From assembly GCA_009801085.1 (NCBI GenBank), contig VNWV01000014.1, forward strand, positions 1-64,000: a DNA stretch of 64,000 nucleotides, written 5' to 3'. Below are positions 34,303 through 45,750 of this stretch, piece after piece (position 1 is the first letter of the stretch; every line of letters starts with the position of its first letter). Source of the DNA: Lasiodiplodia sp. COLG20 (taxonomy: Eukaryota; Ascomycota; Dothideomycetes; Botryosphaeriales; Botryosphaeriaceae). Both the position numbers and the translations under genes were made by a program. The notes beneath the pieces are model-generated. The model saw nothing but the letters and a program-made list of their open reading frames with translations, was not told the DNA's origin and searched no databases.

Positions 34303-37300
34303 ATGAAGAAAGCCAAGAAAATTATCCGCCAGACACTCCGAAACGTTCGGAAAGCGACAGATGAAGATCAGGAAATTCCTTATGGTTTGAAACTGCTGCA
34401 TCCGAGAGGAGAAAGTGCTTTGGGCTTCACAGTTGAGTGCGTAGTCAGTAGACCAAAGTTTCTGGCTTTACTCACAAATCATATAGCATCATTATGATCC
34501 ACGGGCTCGATGGTAATTAGAAGGATACGTGGAGCAAGAATGGTGTGTTCTGGCCTCAAGACTTCTTGCCGAACGCTATCGACCACGCCCGGATCTGGTC
34601 CTATGGTTACGACTCACGCACGATTGGGTCAGGATATGGCGAAACACTCCACGGTCTCGGTGAACAGCTGGTAGAAGCGATCGTTACAGCAAGGGAGAGT
34701 ACAGATGTGAGTTACGCGACTGGAATGTTGATTCGTGATAAATAACAACCTTGCATCTCCAGACAACGAAATTACCCATAATTTTCATTGCTCACAGCCT
34801 TGGAGGTATAATGTTGAAGCATGTAAGCATTTATATTGTTCTTCGACCCCACTTAAAGCATTTCACTTGTCTAATGCTGCACAGGCACTTGTTCTTGCCA
34901 ATTCGGCAAACGAAAACCACCTCATGCAAAACAAAAGTGTCCTCGTCTCCACCTATGGTGTAGTTTCTTTGGAACTCCTCAACAGGGCGTAGGGGGAGCC
35001 GAACTACTTGCTACCGCCCTGGATATCCTGTCCACCTTCAAAAGGACCAACTCCACTTTTCACAGATCGCTTGAAAGGAATTCGGATTGGTTACATTCGC
35101 AAGCCAGTCTATTCTCTCCAATTGCTTCCAATATTGCCATCAAATTCTTCTACGAGACGGTGCCTACTCACATGGTAACAGGATATAGCAAAGTGGTCAG
35201 TTAAATCTGTACTTGAATTTCGACTCCAAAAGCTAACTGATTTTATTAAGGTCGTTCCTCGGGCATCTGCAGTAATCCCAGGTCTTCAAAATGCAAAGCA
35301 AATTGCACTCAACAGAGACCATAGTAGTCTGGTGAAATTCGACACCGAGATGGATGATGCGTATATCAAGGTCGTTAGGCATGTTACAAAAATGATCAAA
35401 GATGCTCCAATGGTAGTGGACGCCGCGTGGAGACGTCATACGCAACAGCTCAGTGAGTGCCATTAAGAATGACCTTCCCGAGGCAGGGGCCAATACTGAG
35501 CATCCCAATGTGCTGACTTTCCTATCTATAGCATTTGCCAAGACGTTCAAAACCGGTCTCTGCACTCTCCGGCTTGCCGCTCCACCCCTTTTCGTAGGCA
35601 GAGAAGAGCAACTCAAAGAGATGAGAGAGTCACTATCTCCAAAGGATATTCACCATCGCATAGCTCTTGCAGGCCTTGGTGGCGCTGGGTTGGTGTTTTC
35701 TCTAAACAACCACGAATACTAGAAACTGACCAATAATACAGAAAGTCGATGATCGCGTTGAAATATGCATTGGATTTGAAGAAAGCGGAGGACATGACAT
35801 CGATATTTTGGGTCAATGCATCAAGCCGTTTTCAGATTGAAGAAGGCTACCGATTGATTGCAAAGGCCGCCAATCTTTCTGGAGCAGAAGAGAAAGATGC
35901 AGATATCCTTTAGATTGTCTATGAGTCGTTGTCCAGTAACAGGTGCGGTGAATGGCTCATGGTACTGGACAATGCGGACAAGATAGACGTCTTCATGGAT
36001 CGTCTCGAAGAGGGCTCTTTTCAAAAGCCGGTTTGGAACTTCATCCCACAGAACTCGCAAGGGTCCATCATCTTTACGACAAGAGACACCTCCATCGGAT
36101 ATAAGCTCACAGCTGAAGCTGAACGGCGACCAATCGTCAAGATTCCGAAGATGCCCCTGGACAGAGCGCTCTTACTGCTTGAATCCAAGGTGGAATTCAA
36201 TGTGGGGGACAGACCGATCGCTGAAGAGCTTGTCGAGCAATTGGATTGCCTACCAATATCGATAATACAGGCATCGTCATATATGCAGCAAATGCAAATT
36301 GGCGTAGCGGAGTATCTGGAACTCTACAAGGTGGATGAGTCCACTCGAGCAGTGTTGCTCCAACACGAGATTACCAGCCTCATGAAAGGTACGGAAGACT
36401 CGCAAGAGCATGAAATTCACACGTCTATCGTCAAGACATGGGCAATCTCATTTGAACAGATCAGGAAAGCCAATCTACCGGCAGCCGAGCTCCTGTCCCT
36501 CTTGGGGGTCCTTGATGGTTCTGGATATCCAAAGTTCCTCATCGAAGCAATCTATTCCGATTTCGCGAGGTATAGCGCCGCAACGAAGGACTTGCTCACC
36601 TTTTCGCTGATATGGCCGACAACTGATGCATTCGAGATTCACTCCACAGTTTACTGGGTCACACGTTCATGGCTTCTCAATCGGTCAGTGTTCGGGAAAT
36701 GGGCGGAAGAAGCGTTGTCACTTATATCGTCTAATTTCCCCGACAAGGATTACGACTCCAAGCAATGGGAGAAGTGCAGGCAACTTCTACCACATGCCAA
36801 CGTGGTGCTGGAGCGTCCTGTTTCTGCAGATAGGCTGCGCCAACAGCGTGCCAGGCTGCTCCGTACAAGTGGCGGGTACCTACACAGGCGTGGCGACTTC
36901 ACAAATGGCTTGCAGAGACTCAAGGAGGCGCATCAAATCGGAACGAAGATCTCCATGGATGATTCCTTTATTTGGGGGACTTATGACCGCATTGAATCTT
37001 GCCTAGGCGAAGCAGGCCGATTCCGTGAAGCTGAACCTTACAGTGAGAAGGCCTTTGAACACTTCAGGGACCTCTACGGCTTATCGCACAAGGATACTCT
37101 CGAGAGCTTATCGAGTCTGGCAACTTCCGTAAACGGCCAGGGGCGATACCAAGAATCAGAGAAGCTCTACCGCCAGGCGATGATTGGGTACGAGAAGCTT
37201 CATGGTCCCGACCATCCGCACACCTTGATAGCCGTCAACAATCTTGCCCATTCACTTCGAGATCTCGAAAGACTTGAGGAAGCTGAAATGCTTAATCAGA

Positions 37301-37785
37301 GATGCCTCGATACAAGGAAGAAAGTCCTTGCACCCAACAACCCTCTTATATTTGTGAGTATGAACAACCTTGCATCCATTCAACTCAGCCGCAAAAAGTA
37401 CGCACAGGCCATTTCGGTATATCAGGACGCACTACCAAGGCTTGTGGAGATTTTGACCACGAGACACCCCACCACCTTATCCACCATGAATAACCTGGCG
37501 GCTGCACTGAAAGGAAATGGGCAAAAGAAGGATGCCCAAGAAATGCTTGAAAGGGTTATTTCCCTCAAGGAAGAACATTTAGGGTTGAATCACGTCAGCA
37601 CATTGCGGAGCCTTTATCATCTCGCATCAGTTCTAAGAGACCAAGGCTTTATTGAACGAGCCAGGGAGACGTGCAAGAGCATGATTGAGAGAAGTGAAAC
37701 TGCGCTCGGCTATGACGATTCAGAAACACTGAGAGCACGCACCTTGCTCTCAGATATACTCCAGCGGAGTCTTGAAGAACGATAA
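34303..37785 (+). pseudogene. Broken NLR-like gene: alpha/beta-hydrolase, NB-ARC, TPR repeats
   Basis: The translation begins MKKAKKIIRQTL. An intron at 34437-34486 leads into VDIIMIHGLDGN and KNGVFWPQDFLP, then HSLGG: a lipase-like hydrolase domain. Next come FVGREEQLKEM and GLGGAGKS (P-loop, rebuilt across a GTTGGT-donor intron), LMVLDNAD (Walker B) and IIFTTRD, then at least six 42-residue TPR-type repeats of kinesin-light-chain style (AEPYSEKAFEHF, AEMLNQRCLDTRKK, AISVYQDAL, AQEMLERVISLKEEHLG). Fungal NLRs of this layout act in non-self recognition and cell death. Three lesions have no intron solution: TAG at 34518-34520 inside the hydrolase, loss of one T at about 34961-34970 before GTPQQGVGG, and TAG at 35911-35913 before the Walker B strand. 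The last 618 codons (35929-37785) stay open, so decay seems recent. Confidence 0.82.
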
Positions 37786-37895
37786 CTATCTACGCTCCTT
37801 TTACTACTAGAGTATCTTACGAGGGTAAAAAATAATTCCATTCAACAGTAGCTACAGAGGCCTATGTATAGTATACACTAGGTTCTACTCTACCT

Positions 37896-38732
37896 TCAAC
37901 GAGATAGCTGAGCAACCCAACCCCCGCCTTTCTTGATCAAGAAGAACTTGTCCAGATCAGTGTTCTGCAGCTTCGCGGCTATACCATCAACATCCAGAAT
38001 GACCTCCTTGTTACAGATAGGATCTCCAATCTTCCCCGCTGCGCAATCAAAGTAGATCGGATTGACTCGCGTCACGCGTCCACTACCGAACCATCCCTTG
38101 ACCGTGGCCCATGCCCCTTGGAACCAGTTCTTCGTCGCGACGGCCCATTCTTTGATTTTGTTCCATGCCTGCGTGAGCCATTGTGCGACCGTGTCGAGCG
38201 CACCCTCCAGCCACTGGCGGATCTTGATGGCAAAGTCATTGACTGCACTCATTGCTCCAAGGGATACTCTGGAGGCGCCGGCGCGAACCTTCTGGGGCAG
38301 CTTTTTGATTTTGGTTTTCGCACGTTCCAAAAAGCCATCCCACGCTTCGGCGCTCTTCTTCTTCTCGGTTTCAACATTTTCTTCCAGCTCCGCCTCCCAG
38401 TCGCCTTTGTCTGCGTCACCTTGCGCTAAGAAGTCCCACCGGTTCTTGAGCTGCTCAGAGCTTGTCTTGAGGTCCTTGTTGGAACCTTGGATGTAGTCCT
38501 CTAGGTAGTTCATGGTATCGTTGACGTCGTCCAACACGTGAGGTCCGAGAGCTTTGGCATCCTTGTAAAGGGTAGCGGCGTGGTCGATCTCGCTCAGTTC
38601 ATCCTGAGCTCGGAGCATGGCGAGGAGCTGCGTGTTTCCGTTGATGGTTGCATCTTTGTAGAGGCTGACCTTCTGCTCAAGGATCTCCTCCCAGTCGCGG
38701 TAGACAGGCTCGGTGGTGATTGTGGCTGCCAT
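37896..38732 (-). CDS. Helical hypothetical protein, Trp-rich centre, Cys-pair tail
   Basis: Single-exon, 278 aa from the ATG at 38732 (MAATITTEP; an ATG six codons earlier is possible). The first two thirds are charged and helical. A core reads AWDGFLERAKTKIKKLPQK followed by VRAGASRV, then an amphipathic Trp-rich stretch (WLEGALDTVAQWLTQAW, WFQGAWATVKGWFG). The C-terminal 60 residues hold two Cys nine residues apart and end GGGWVAQLSR. It shows a weak, spaced resemblance to the protein at 39709-40503 in both the AW...AK...P...R core and the Cys-pair/GW tail. It faces the NLR gene tail-to-tail, 110 bp away. No family recognised; the amphipathic Trp helices could touch membranes, which is only a guess. 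Confidence 0.7.
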   Translation of the reverse strand: MAATITTEPVYRDWEEILEQKVSLYKDATINGNTQLLAMLRAQDELSEIDHAATLYKDAKALGPHVLDDVNDTMNYLEDYIQGSNKDLKTSSEQLKNRWDFLAQGDADKGDWEAELEENVETEKKKSAEAWDGFLERAKTKIKKLPQKVRAGASRVSLGAMSAVNDFAIKIRQWLEGALDTVAQWLTQAWNKIKEWAVATKNWFQGAWATVKGWFGSGRVTRVNPIYFDCAAGKIGDPICNKEVILDVDGIAAKLQNTDLDKFFLIKKGGGWVAQLSR

Positions 38733-39708
38733 AACGCTTTGAGGCCTCACACCGTCAGCCCCCAGACATGAACATGGCTTGATGTATATGGCCGATGACT
38801 TACCTGGTATGTTTGAAATCGCACACTTACCCCTTTCCCAAGTGTTGTAAGAGTGATGTGATCCGAAAATGATGAATCCAAATTGTTTATTCCAATGGGA
38901 GGTGTGAAGCTGCGTCGATTATCGATATTTATACGTATGTATTCAACCGTCATCACATGAATATATGCTTAGATTCCGGTATTGGTTGAATCAAATCGTC
39001 AGCTTCCCGAGCTTCATCACTATTATTATTTCCTGCAAACGTTTCAATCGCCTCTTCGGCATACGCCCAAAACAGCAAGTGCACGAGCCGACTGATGGAA
39101 ACAGGCAGCCGAGCAGCATCAACATGAGTCTGGTCTCGGAAAGTCTTTGCAGTTCGAAGTGCATGGTGATGTGGGTATCGCATCTTCTTCCCAACAATCA
39201 TGGCGGTCGTTTGCGATGTCAATAATCGACGGATGCAGTGTATTACTGGCGTGAGCAGTTGATGAAAACGGATAGCGAAAGGCAAATACCCCTGCGATTG
39301 CGTGCCCTGCTCTGCAAGAAATATAGTTGGCTTTAGGGAACGCCAGGAAGGGAAGGAGACCGATAGGTGAAGGGGAAATCTTCGATCGGAAATGATTCCG
39401 ACCGATTACGAAGCTGGTAAGCAAGGGAATGCACAAATTTTGTAGACGAAAGCAGACGATCATGACGGAATGTGGGTCGGGCTTCGGAACCAAATTTCTT
39501 CAAAATGATTGCACACGGTAAATACCAATTCGAACTAAGACACAAGGCGACCAAGTCAACGGAGTCCTGAGAGTTCGCATTGCCCTGATTTAGCGATATA
39601 TAGTCCGACACCGAGAACTCTTGTATTCAGTTAACTCCGCCCCATACTTTGCTACCAAAGCCCATACCGTCTTCTCACTGTACAAAGCGACAAAACTCAA
39701 CCTTCGAG
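38733..39708. other. Divergent intergenic region between the two helical-protein genes
   Basis: 976 bp with no supported gene; it separates the start codons of the paralogue-like pair, so it should carry both promoters. Confidence 0.45.
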
Positions 39709-40503
39709 ATGGGTGAAGAATCTCAATCTTTTGGTTTTTGGGAGAGCCTTATCGACCGGCGCACAGAGCTTTTTGTGTTCTGCCTCTTCACCAACAATTT
39801 CGGTCCATTCCATGCCCTTCTTGCGGGTCATGCTGTTCAGGATGTCGACATGTCAATGGCCCTACACAGCATGCAAGCCGTTTTGGGTCCAGGAAACGAT
39901 GAAAGAAGCCCCTCCCTGGACAACCTGATGGAAGTTAACATCCGCCTCACGACTTCGATCGCGGAACGGTTTGAGAGTGATATTAACAATTTCCACTCTA
40001 TCATCTCAAAGGAACCAGATCCAGAAAAGCTCGTCAAAGCTTTCGAAAAGCTTTCCAACTCCATGAAGAATTTCACCGTACAAGCATGGGAAAAGGCGGA
40101 ACAAGAAGCCAAGTCCATCATCCGTCAGTATCCCGAAAGAATTCGCGGGCCCGCTGCCCGTCTCTTCAATGCAGCATCAGACAGTACTAGCTCGGTTTCC
40201 GAACAACAGAGGGACGCGTCCCTGGAAATTGAGAAGGCTATCGAGGATACCTCCAGTCACGAATCTCACCAACGGATCCGCAACGCAGTCCGAAGGGCCT
40301 TGTCTTCGAACAATTCCGCCAAAGTTGTCGCCCGTGACTGGATCCGCAGCCTCTATGGCCATCGTGTATATCGAAGCGGGTTGAGCATATCTTCTGGTTC
40401 TGCATTGAGTGCTTTTTGTGATCAGAGGTCTATCCACGAAGGGTGCACGCGCGTTGCATTTCAGAGGACGGCTAGTGGCTGGGAGGTGTGTAATGCAGTC
40501 TGA
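39709..40503 (+). CDS. Helical hypothetical protein, relative of the 37896-38732 product
   Basis: Single-exon, 264 aa from GAG-ATG-GGT at 39709. Starts with MGEESQSFGFWESLIDRRTELFVFC, then a long helical region; its core reads AWEKAEQEAKSIIRQYPER followed by IRGPAARL, aligning with the AWDGFLERAK...P...R core of the neighbouring divergent gene (about 9 identical plus 9 similar in 27 positions by eye). The tail again has a Cys pair (eight residues between) and a late GW. No signal peptide. Function unknown; the duplicated pair next to a decayed NLR suggests a shared local role, but that is inference. Confidence 0.68.
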   Translation: MGEESQSFGFWESLIDRRTELFVFCLFTNNFGPFHALLAGHAVQDVDMSMALHSMQAVLGPGNDERSPSLDNLMEVNIRLTTSIAERFESDINNFHSIISKEPDPEKLVKAFEKLSNSMKNFTVQAWEKAEQEAKSIIRQYPERIRGPAARLFNAASDSTSSVSEQQRDASLEIEKAIEDTSSHESHQRIRNAVRRALSSNNSAKVVARDWIRSLYGHRVYRSGLSISSGSALSAFCDQRSIHEGCTRVAFQRTASGWEVCNAV

Positions 40504-40755
40504 ATGAAGATTTCAGGTTCACGATATGGTCCCTTGTGTACTGCAGCCATCCAGTATATAGCTTAGTCAACGAACTCAGGCATGAGGGCACCTATCCTCA
40601 GTCCTCATTTCACTGGTATTGCATCGTCTGAAGATATGCTCGCTGCAGCGATTGATGCTCCGTCACTTCTTGTAAAACCTTCTACCCTCGTCCAAATCGT
40701 GCAGCTCGAACCTTTTGGATCCATGTTTTCCACGTCTCCCGCAGGCTTGCAGACG

Positions 40756-42404
40756 TCACCGTCCAGCCCCACCCACGCCAAACTCGCACGTTACCCCGGC
40801 TTTCTTACAAACAATCTTCATCTCGTGCCTTGCTTCCTCTGTCCATGTCCAGCTTTTCCCCCCAACGTTATTGAACCTCCAAACCAAACCTCGCAGATAT
40901 AGCTGTTCTTCGGTATCAATCCAGTTTCTCACCACTTCGATAACGTCTTGTGGCTTCCATTCCCATCGCAACCAGGTCGCCATTTCATCAGTAATCGTCA
41001 ACCATCTCAGGTATCTCGGCAGAACACGGCCAAGGTAGCCGCGCGTGGTCTTCACTTCCTTCTTCAAGCTGCGAAGGCTCCAGCCAACCAGCACCACCCA
41101 TGACACATGAAGCCGGCGCAAGCCTTCGAAACCGCTCAGAGACCCCAGCCTCCCGCTGATACCGAACGTTGCATCATCCACTCCGATCTCGCCACCCCGC
41201 ACACATGCGAAGCCAAACGGCGGCACGACGAAATCCAGCGTGACCACCAGCTCCCTCAGCCTCGAGTTGACCTCGCCCTCATTCAACAGACACCGCAACG
41301 GCTCGCCCAACTCCCCCAGAGCAACCTCAGACCCCATCCTCCGATACAGCACAGCCGCCTGCTCCGCCGTCGCCGGATGCACCAACTCGACCACCAACCG
41401 CTCCAACCCCGCGCAATTCCTCCCCACCAGCCCCAGCACCTCGGCCACCCTCCCCGGCCCCATCGCACACCTCCTCAGCGCCAGCACGCGCACCGCCTGT
41501 GCCGGCACCTCCGCCCACCCCTCCTCATCCCCGTACGGCCTTACCTCCACCTCCGCCCACCCGGCGCCCCAAAACTCGACATCCCGCAGCGCCGGATGCG
41601 CGCCCGCCAGCGCCCCGCGCACGGCCCACGCCGGCAGCGCGGCCGCGTCGTCCTTGAAGGTGCGCCGGTGCGTGCGCGCGCCGCGGCGGGTGCCGGCCGT
41701 GCGCAGCGTCAGCGCTTCCAGCGCGGGGAGGGCGGTGCGCAGGGCGCGCGGCGTGGTGAGGGTGGCGTGCGGGCCGATGCCCGTCCAGGCGAGGTCGAGG
41801 GTGCGGAGGTGCGGCGTCAGCCCCGTGAAGACGGGAAAGAGGGCGTGGGATTGGGCGGAGCCGGTTTTGAGGCCGTGGCGCAGGCAGTGGCGGGCGTAGC
41901 GGGTGAGGTGCGGGTGCGGGGCGGTGGGGTCGAGGGGGGCGGAGGGGGTGGTGTACGGCTGGCGGTGGAGGTGGGTGAGGAGCGGGGAGAGGGTGCGGGC
42001 GTTGGCGTGGGTGTTGCTGGATGGGGGTGGTGGTGAGCCAGGTCTGGGGTGTGTGTTTGGGGGATGGGCGGGGTTGCTCACGCTGTGGATCTGACGAGGA
42101 TGGGGAGCGTGCGGCGCGGGGTGAGGGCGCTGGTCGTGTCGGCGGATATATTTGTGAAGGTGAGATGGCGGACGCGAGCGCCGAGGGTGCGGTCGTTGAC
42201 TAAGCAGACGGCGAGGCGGTAAGGGTTCGGAGAGTACTCTCGGGCTGGTGCAGAGGCCGGCGCGATGGTGATTGTCGAGTACAAACACTCGATGGCTGCG
42301 GCGTTGAGGGCGTGGCATGTGAGAGCGACGGCTAGGACTGAGGCGGGCGGCAGGTGGTTCAATATGCCTTCCAGAAGCTCGAATGGAAAGTCTGTGATCT
42401 GCAT
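40756..42404 (-). CDS. F-box protein with LRR-like repeats
   Basis: Two exons (42404-42082, 42016-40756; 65-nt intron) give 527 aa. The N-terminus ITDFPFELLEGILNHLPPASVLAVALTCHALNAAA is an F-box, which recruits targets to SCF ubiquitin ligases through Skp1. The rest contains irregular leucine-rich stretches (LRTLDLAW, LEALTLR, VRVLALRRC, LERLVVELV) fitting a degenerate LRR platform. The end holds EEQLYLRGLVWRFNNVGGK and a short Gly-rich tail. The 41.5-42.0 kb section is strongly GC-rich, giving open frames on both strands; the minus-strand reading is chosen because it alone has the F-box and a frame-keeping splice. Target unknown. Confidence 0.8.
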
Positions 42405-42896
42405 TGTTGCAATAGCGAAGAAAGAAACGCTCACTCATGCTGAGGAATATACATAGCAAGTCAGTAGTTGTGAGTCATACAATCAGCCAGGCAGCAGTTT
42501 GCCGAGTCATAAGCTACACCAAAACACTTTAGCAGCAGATGTCGTCATGATCGCGAATCGCCAACCCCACAGTTTCCCCGCAAATCCTACGCTGCTTCTA
42601 ACAACATCACTATTGCGACCGCCGTGTGACAAGAATTCTGCGGTTCTTTGTATCGGCAGCACTGCTTGCTGAGTTCCTTTCCAGGACGAAGCGGCTCCTG
42701 CCTCCTTGTTCTCTGGCTCCCCCGCAGAAAGTTATCAATTTAATTTGCTATGAAGAGCGAATGGGCGAGTTTTCCCGGAGCTGTTTCCACGAAAAAAAAA
42801 AAAAAGTATCCAATCGTATATAACTAACAGTCTTGACTCATAGTCTTGACTCGTGCCATAATTGTGCTTTGTTGCTCATCAAGATCTGAAGCCGGG

Positions 42897-43797
42897 ATGG
42901 ATTCGATCACCGAGAAGCCCGCCGTCTGGGGTATCTACGATATTGCGGAGCCCTTATTTAACTTCAGCATTTCCTCCCTGATTGTACTGTGATTCATATT
43001 TGTTTTGTGAGGTTATGTCCACGTGAAGATGGCCAGGGTCTAGTCTACGGCGGACTGGCATATATTGATGGGGTGATTACCATGGTAAGCGGCGCTCTCA
43101 AACTTTCGTGGTTGGACTGACACCTTATCTACGCTCTAACGGGGTTGGGCGAGACATGGCATTACTTTCCTCGCAATAGCTGACAACGGTATTCAAGCAG
43201 CCAAGTTCACCTATGTGGCGTCGGTCCTCTTCATCAAACTCAGTCTGGCCTATTTCTATCTGCCCCTGACCAACCTGCAGTGGCAGATATACACCATCTA
43301 CAGCATCACCGTCATCGATTCGTTGTTCCCCACTGGCTACTTTTGCATCCTCATCTTCCAGCGCCACCTGTTCGACTACTTCCGGAACAAATTCACGAGC
43401 GCTACCAGCGGCCGCTTCCTAACCAATATCGTCATCATGAACCTTTCGTACGCCCACAATACAATAGAAATTATTTCAGACTTGATCTTCTCCGCCCTTC
43501 CCATCTGGCTGTTAAGCCAGACCCAGCTGACCCGCCGCACCAAGCTCGCCGGTAGCCTGTGTCTGAGCCTCGGAGCATTGTACGTTGATCACTTTCCCCT
43601 CCAAGCGCTTCCGAGCTGACACATCCCACCACAGCGTCTCCATCATCCGCATCACCCAGCTCACCAGCTTCAGCTTCTCGACCAACTACACCGTCACATC
43701 CATCCTCATCGTCCTCTGGTTCATCATCGAGAACGCCGTCGGCATCTTCGCCGCCAACCTCGCCACCCTCCACATCCTCCTTGGAGTCTCATCCTAA
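42897..43797 (+). pseudogene. Decayed fungal rhodopsin-like integral membrane protein gene
   Basis: The start MDSITEKPAVWGIYDIAEPLFNFSIS fits this family, but the frame then meets several stops (42989-43060). Later pieces in other frames are recognisable: DGQGLVYGGLAYIDGVITM, GLGETWHYFPRNS, AAKFTYVASVLFIKLSLAYFYL, TSATSGRFLTNIVIMNLSYAHNTIEIISDLIFSALPIWLL and, after a likely short intron, VSIIRITQLTSF and WFIIENAVGIFAANLATL. It stops soon after, where intact members continue for 60 or more residues. The membrane topology and motifs match the fungal rhodopsin-like domain (7 TM, found in Pth11-like receptors). A complex splice pattern is not fully excluded, but the missing C-terminus argues for a pseudogene. 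Confidence 0.6.
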
Positions 43798-43962
43798 TTG
43801 CAAGGTGCACTGATGGTCACATGATATAGTCATGGAAAACACGAGAATCTCATGTTTGTCATGCAAGCGAGCATCCATTTCGTCTCGTCATTGTATCGTT
43901 AATCGTAACCCGGACGCAAGATCCCGGCTTCCAAAGAACAGTCCCATGAGACCGCGCCACCC

Positions 43963-44220
43963 TTAGTTGTCGCACCACAGTCCCTTGAAGTCGCCCGTCA
44001 AGTGCAGGGTGCACTGCAGATCACCGCAGCAGTCGTCGTGTGTGTTGCAGTCTCCTGAGCTGGGGTCAGCACTACGACAGTTCTATGCAGCGAGATGAAT
44101 CACAAACTCACCCCACTTGTTGAAACACCTTTTCTCCATCTGAGACTCATTTTCGAGGTTGCTGGGCGCGGCCAAAACCATCGAGGTAAAGAGGGCGAGG
44201 AAGGCGTACTTGAGCTGCAT
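43963..44220 (-). CDS. Small secreted knottin-pattern protein A
   Basis: Two exons (44220-44112, 44054-43963; 57-nt intron), 66 aa, too short for most gene finders. Residues 1-18 (MQLKYAFLALFTSMVLAA) are a signal peptide, followed by a 13-residue pro-segment ending in the dibasic Lys-Arg, a Kex2-type site. The mature part starts with the first Cys and has six Cys at 32, 39, 45, 46, 51 and 64: C-x6-C-x5-CC-x4-C-x12-C, the inhibitor-cystine-knot spacing. The phase-1 intron falls two codons before Cys 2. Fungal proteins of this type act in the apoplast or against other organisms; the role here is unknown. Its partner is at 45751. Confidence 0.78.
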
Positions 44221-45750
44221 GATTGCGGTTTATTCGTGAGGTGTTGGAAAATCGTTACTGTGATGTGCTTGAAATGATGCTGATGATGGATACAGCAGGA
44301 AATGGGACGAACTTAAATAACCTGGCGCAGAGCTCCAAAGTCCACCATCGGCTTGCCCAAAAATGTGTTGTGAATATTCTTCAACCATCAATTGACCCTA
44401 TCCATGCCCTACCGAAGACCTCCAAGCCCGTCGTAGTCACTGAACATGCACCACCTGTTCCGCATGATCCGAGAACGAGCACTCTACCCGATGGCCAAGA
44501 ACAGATCCAAGGAAAACGAAGGCTGTTCCTGATGGCCAAGAAAGGATCAAAGGATTTCCGCGTTGTTGCGGACGCGGTCGGCTGAGCCCCAGTCCAGAAG
44601 CTAGTTTATCAATTCAGGAAACCATCATGACGATCAGACATGAGGATGCACTGCTTATTGAAGCGCTTGTCGTGTATCGCGTCGACTATAACTCTTTGGA
44701 AACGGAGCACTTCTGAGAACTGGAGCAGTTCTCCACACCTGCTCCAACCAGCCTATTGGGGATTTATTTCAACTGGATCATGCTGAGACAGACTAGCCGA
44801 ATTTTACTTGGCGTTGATTCCTGTCGTAAGCAAGTCTCAGAGAAAGACAAAAGTGGCCATCAGTGCGAAGGCATTGTGGGAAGAATCCGGGAGGCAGAGT
44901 AGCGTTGTAGGCAGTTGTTGGAAGTACACAGCCCGGTTTAGAGAGCTACCTACTGGAAATCTGAGAGCCAAGCTCATGAATCTCCCGCTCTACCTACTGG
45001 AAATACTTGCCATATTTTTAGCATTGCCATGGAAGAAGACATCCTATTGGTGGAGCGTTTTTGCAGATGCCGGGATCCGAGCGCGTCGTTGTCTGTCTCT
45101 CTTCCTCTCCTTCCAATCATCTTTCATTATTCTGAAGTTCTACACTGCCGGCTCATCCACGGCATCCTCTGCTGCTGCCTATTGTAAGATTGTGTGGGGC
45201 TGAATCATCCGTTGAGCTCAGACCCCCCACATCCGAAAAGGCCCCCACGCCGCCGAATACGATGCTGTTCACTACCCAAAACAGTGTGTTCGTGGGGCTT
45301 AGGGCTGGGCAGAATCCGCCGCTTCCTGATTGAGGAACTGCAGGGTCCACAGCCACCAGTTGAGATCACGTTGTCCAACATGCAGCCCCATCTCGGGGTA
45401 AGACCAGCCACGACGCCCCACCCGAGCAGGATCGCAACCCTGTGAGAAAAAGGCAGTAGGATTGCATTGGCGGTAACCACCAGGGCAGCGTTGACTCGAG
45501 ACCAACACCACGTTCACGAATTGTTCGTCTGGAGCAGTATTCCACGTCGGAGCTTGAGCGGTTCCGTATCCGGCTGACACTCTCAGTGACCATCGTGACG
45601 TGGGCCTTCGCACTGCCAGACCCCACAGTGCTGGCGACTGAATGTGTATAAAATGTTTCCTTCTGCCTTCGAATTGAGCATCACATCCACCAGCTCACAA
45701 TCAATTCACTCAGCTTCTTCAAACCCTCAAACACTCAACCACCTTTCACC
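44221..45750. other. Region between the two knottin-pattern genes
   Basis: 1.5 kb holding both divergent promoters; frames here are short, overlapping and motif-free. TATA-like TTATTTAAG (minus, about 44311-44320) serves gene A, and TATAAAA at 45647-45653 lies 98 nt before the start of gene B. Confidence 0.5.
45647..45653 (+). promoter_or_regulatory. TATA box of knottin-pattern gene B
   Basis: TATAAAA 98 nt upstream of the ATG at 45751, standard core-promoter spacing, consistent with a strongly expressed small secreted protein gene. Confidence 0.5.

Noticed and set aside
37786..37895. Possible continuation of the NLR repeats
   Set aside because: The frame ends cleanly at 37785 after the last TPR unit and the following sequence has no further repeat.
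41107..42036. Long plus-strand frame (309 codons) opposite the F-box gene
   Set aside because: It arises from the strong GC bias of the F-box coding strand; composition is Arg/Pro/Gly-dominated and it lacks any domain, while the minus strand has an F-box and a frame-keeping intron.
44223..44585. 120-codon plus-strand frame upstream of knottin-pattern gene A
   Set aside because: Lies over that gene's promoter, has no motif, and starts on the opposite strand at the signal-peptide start.
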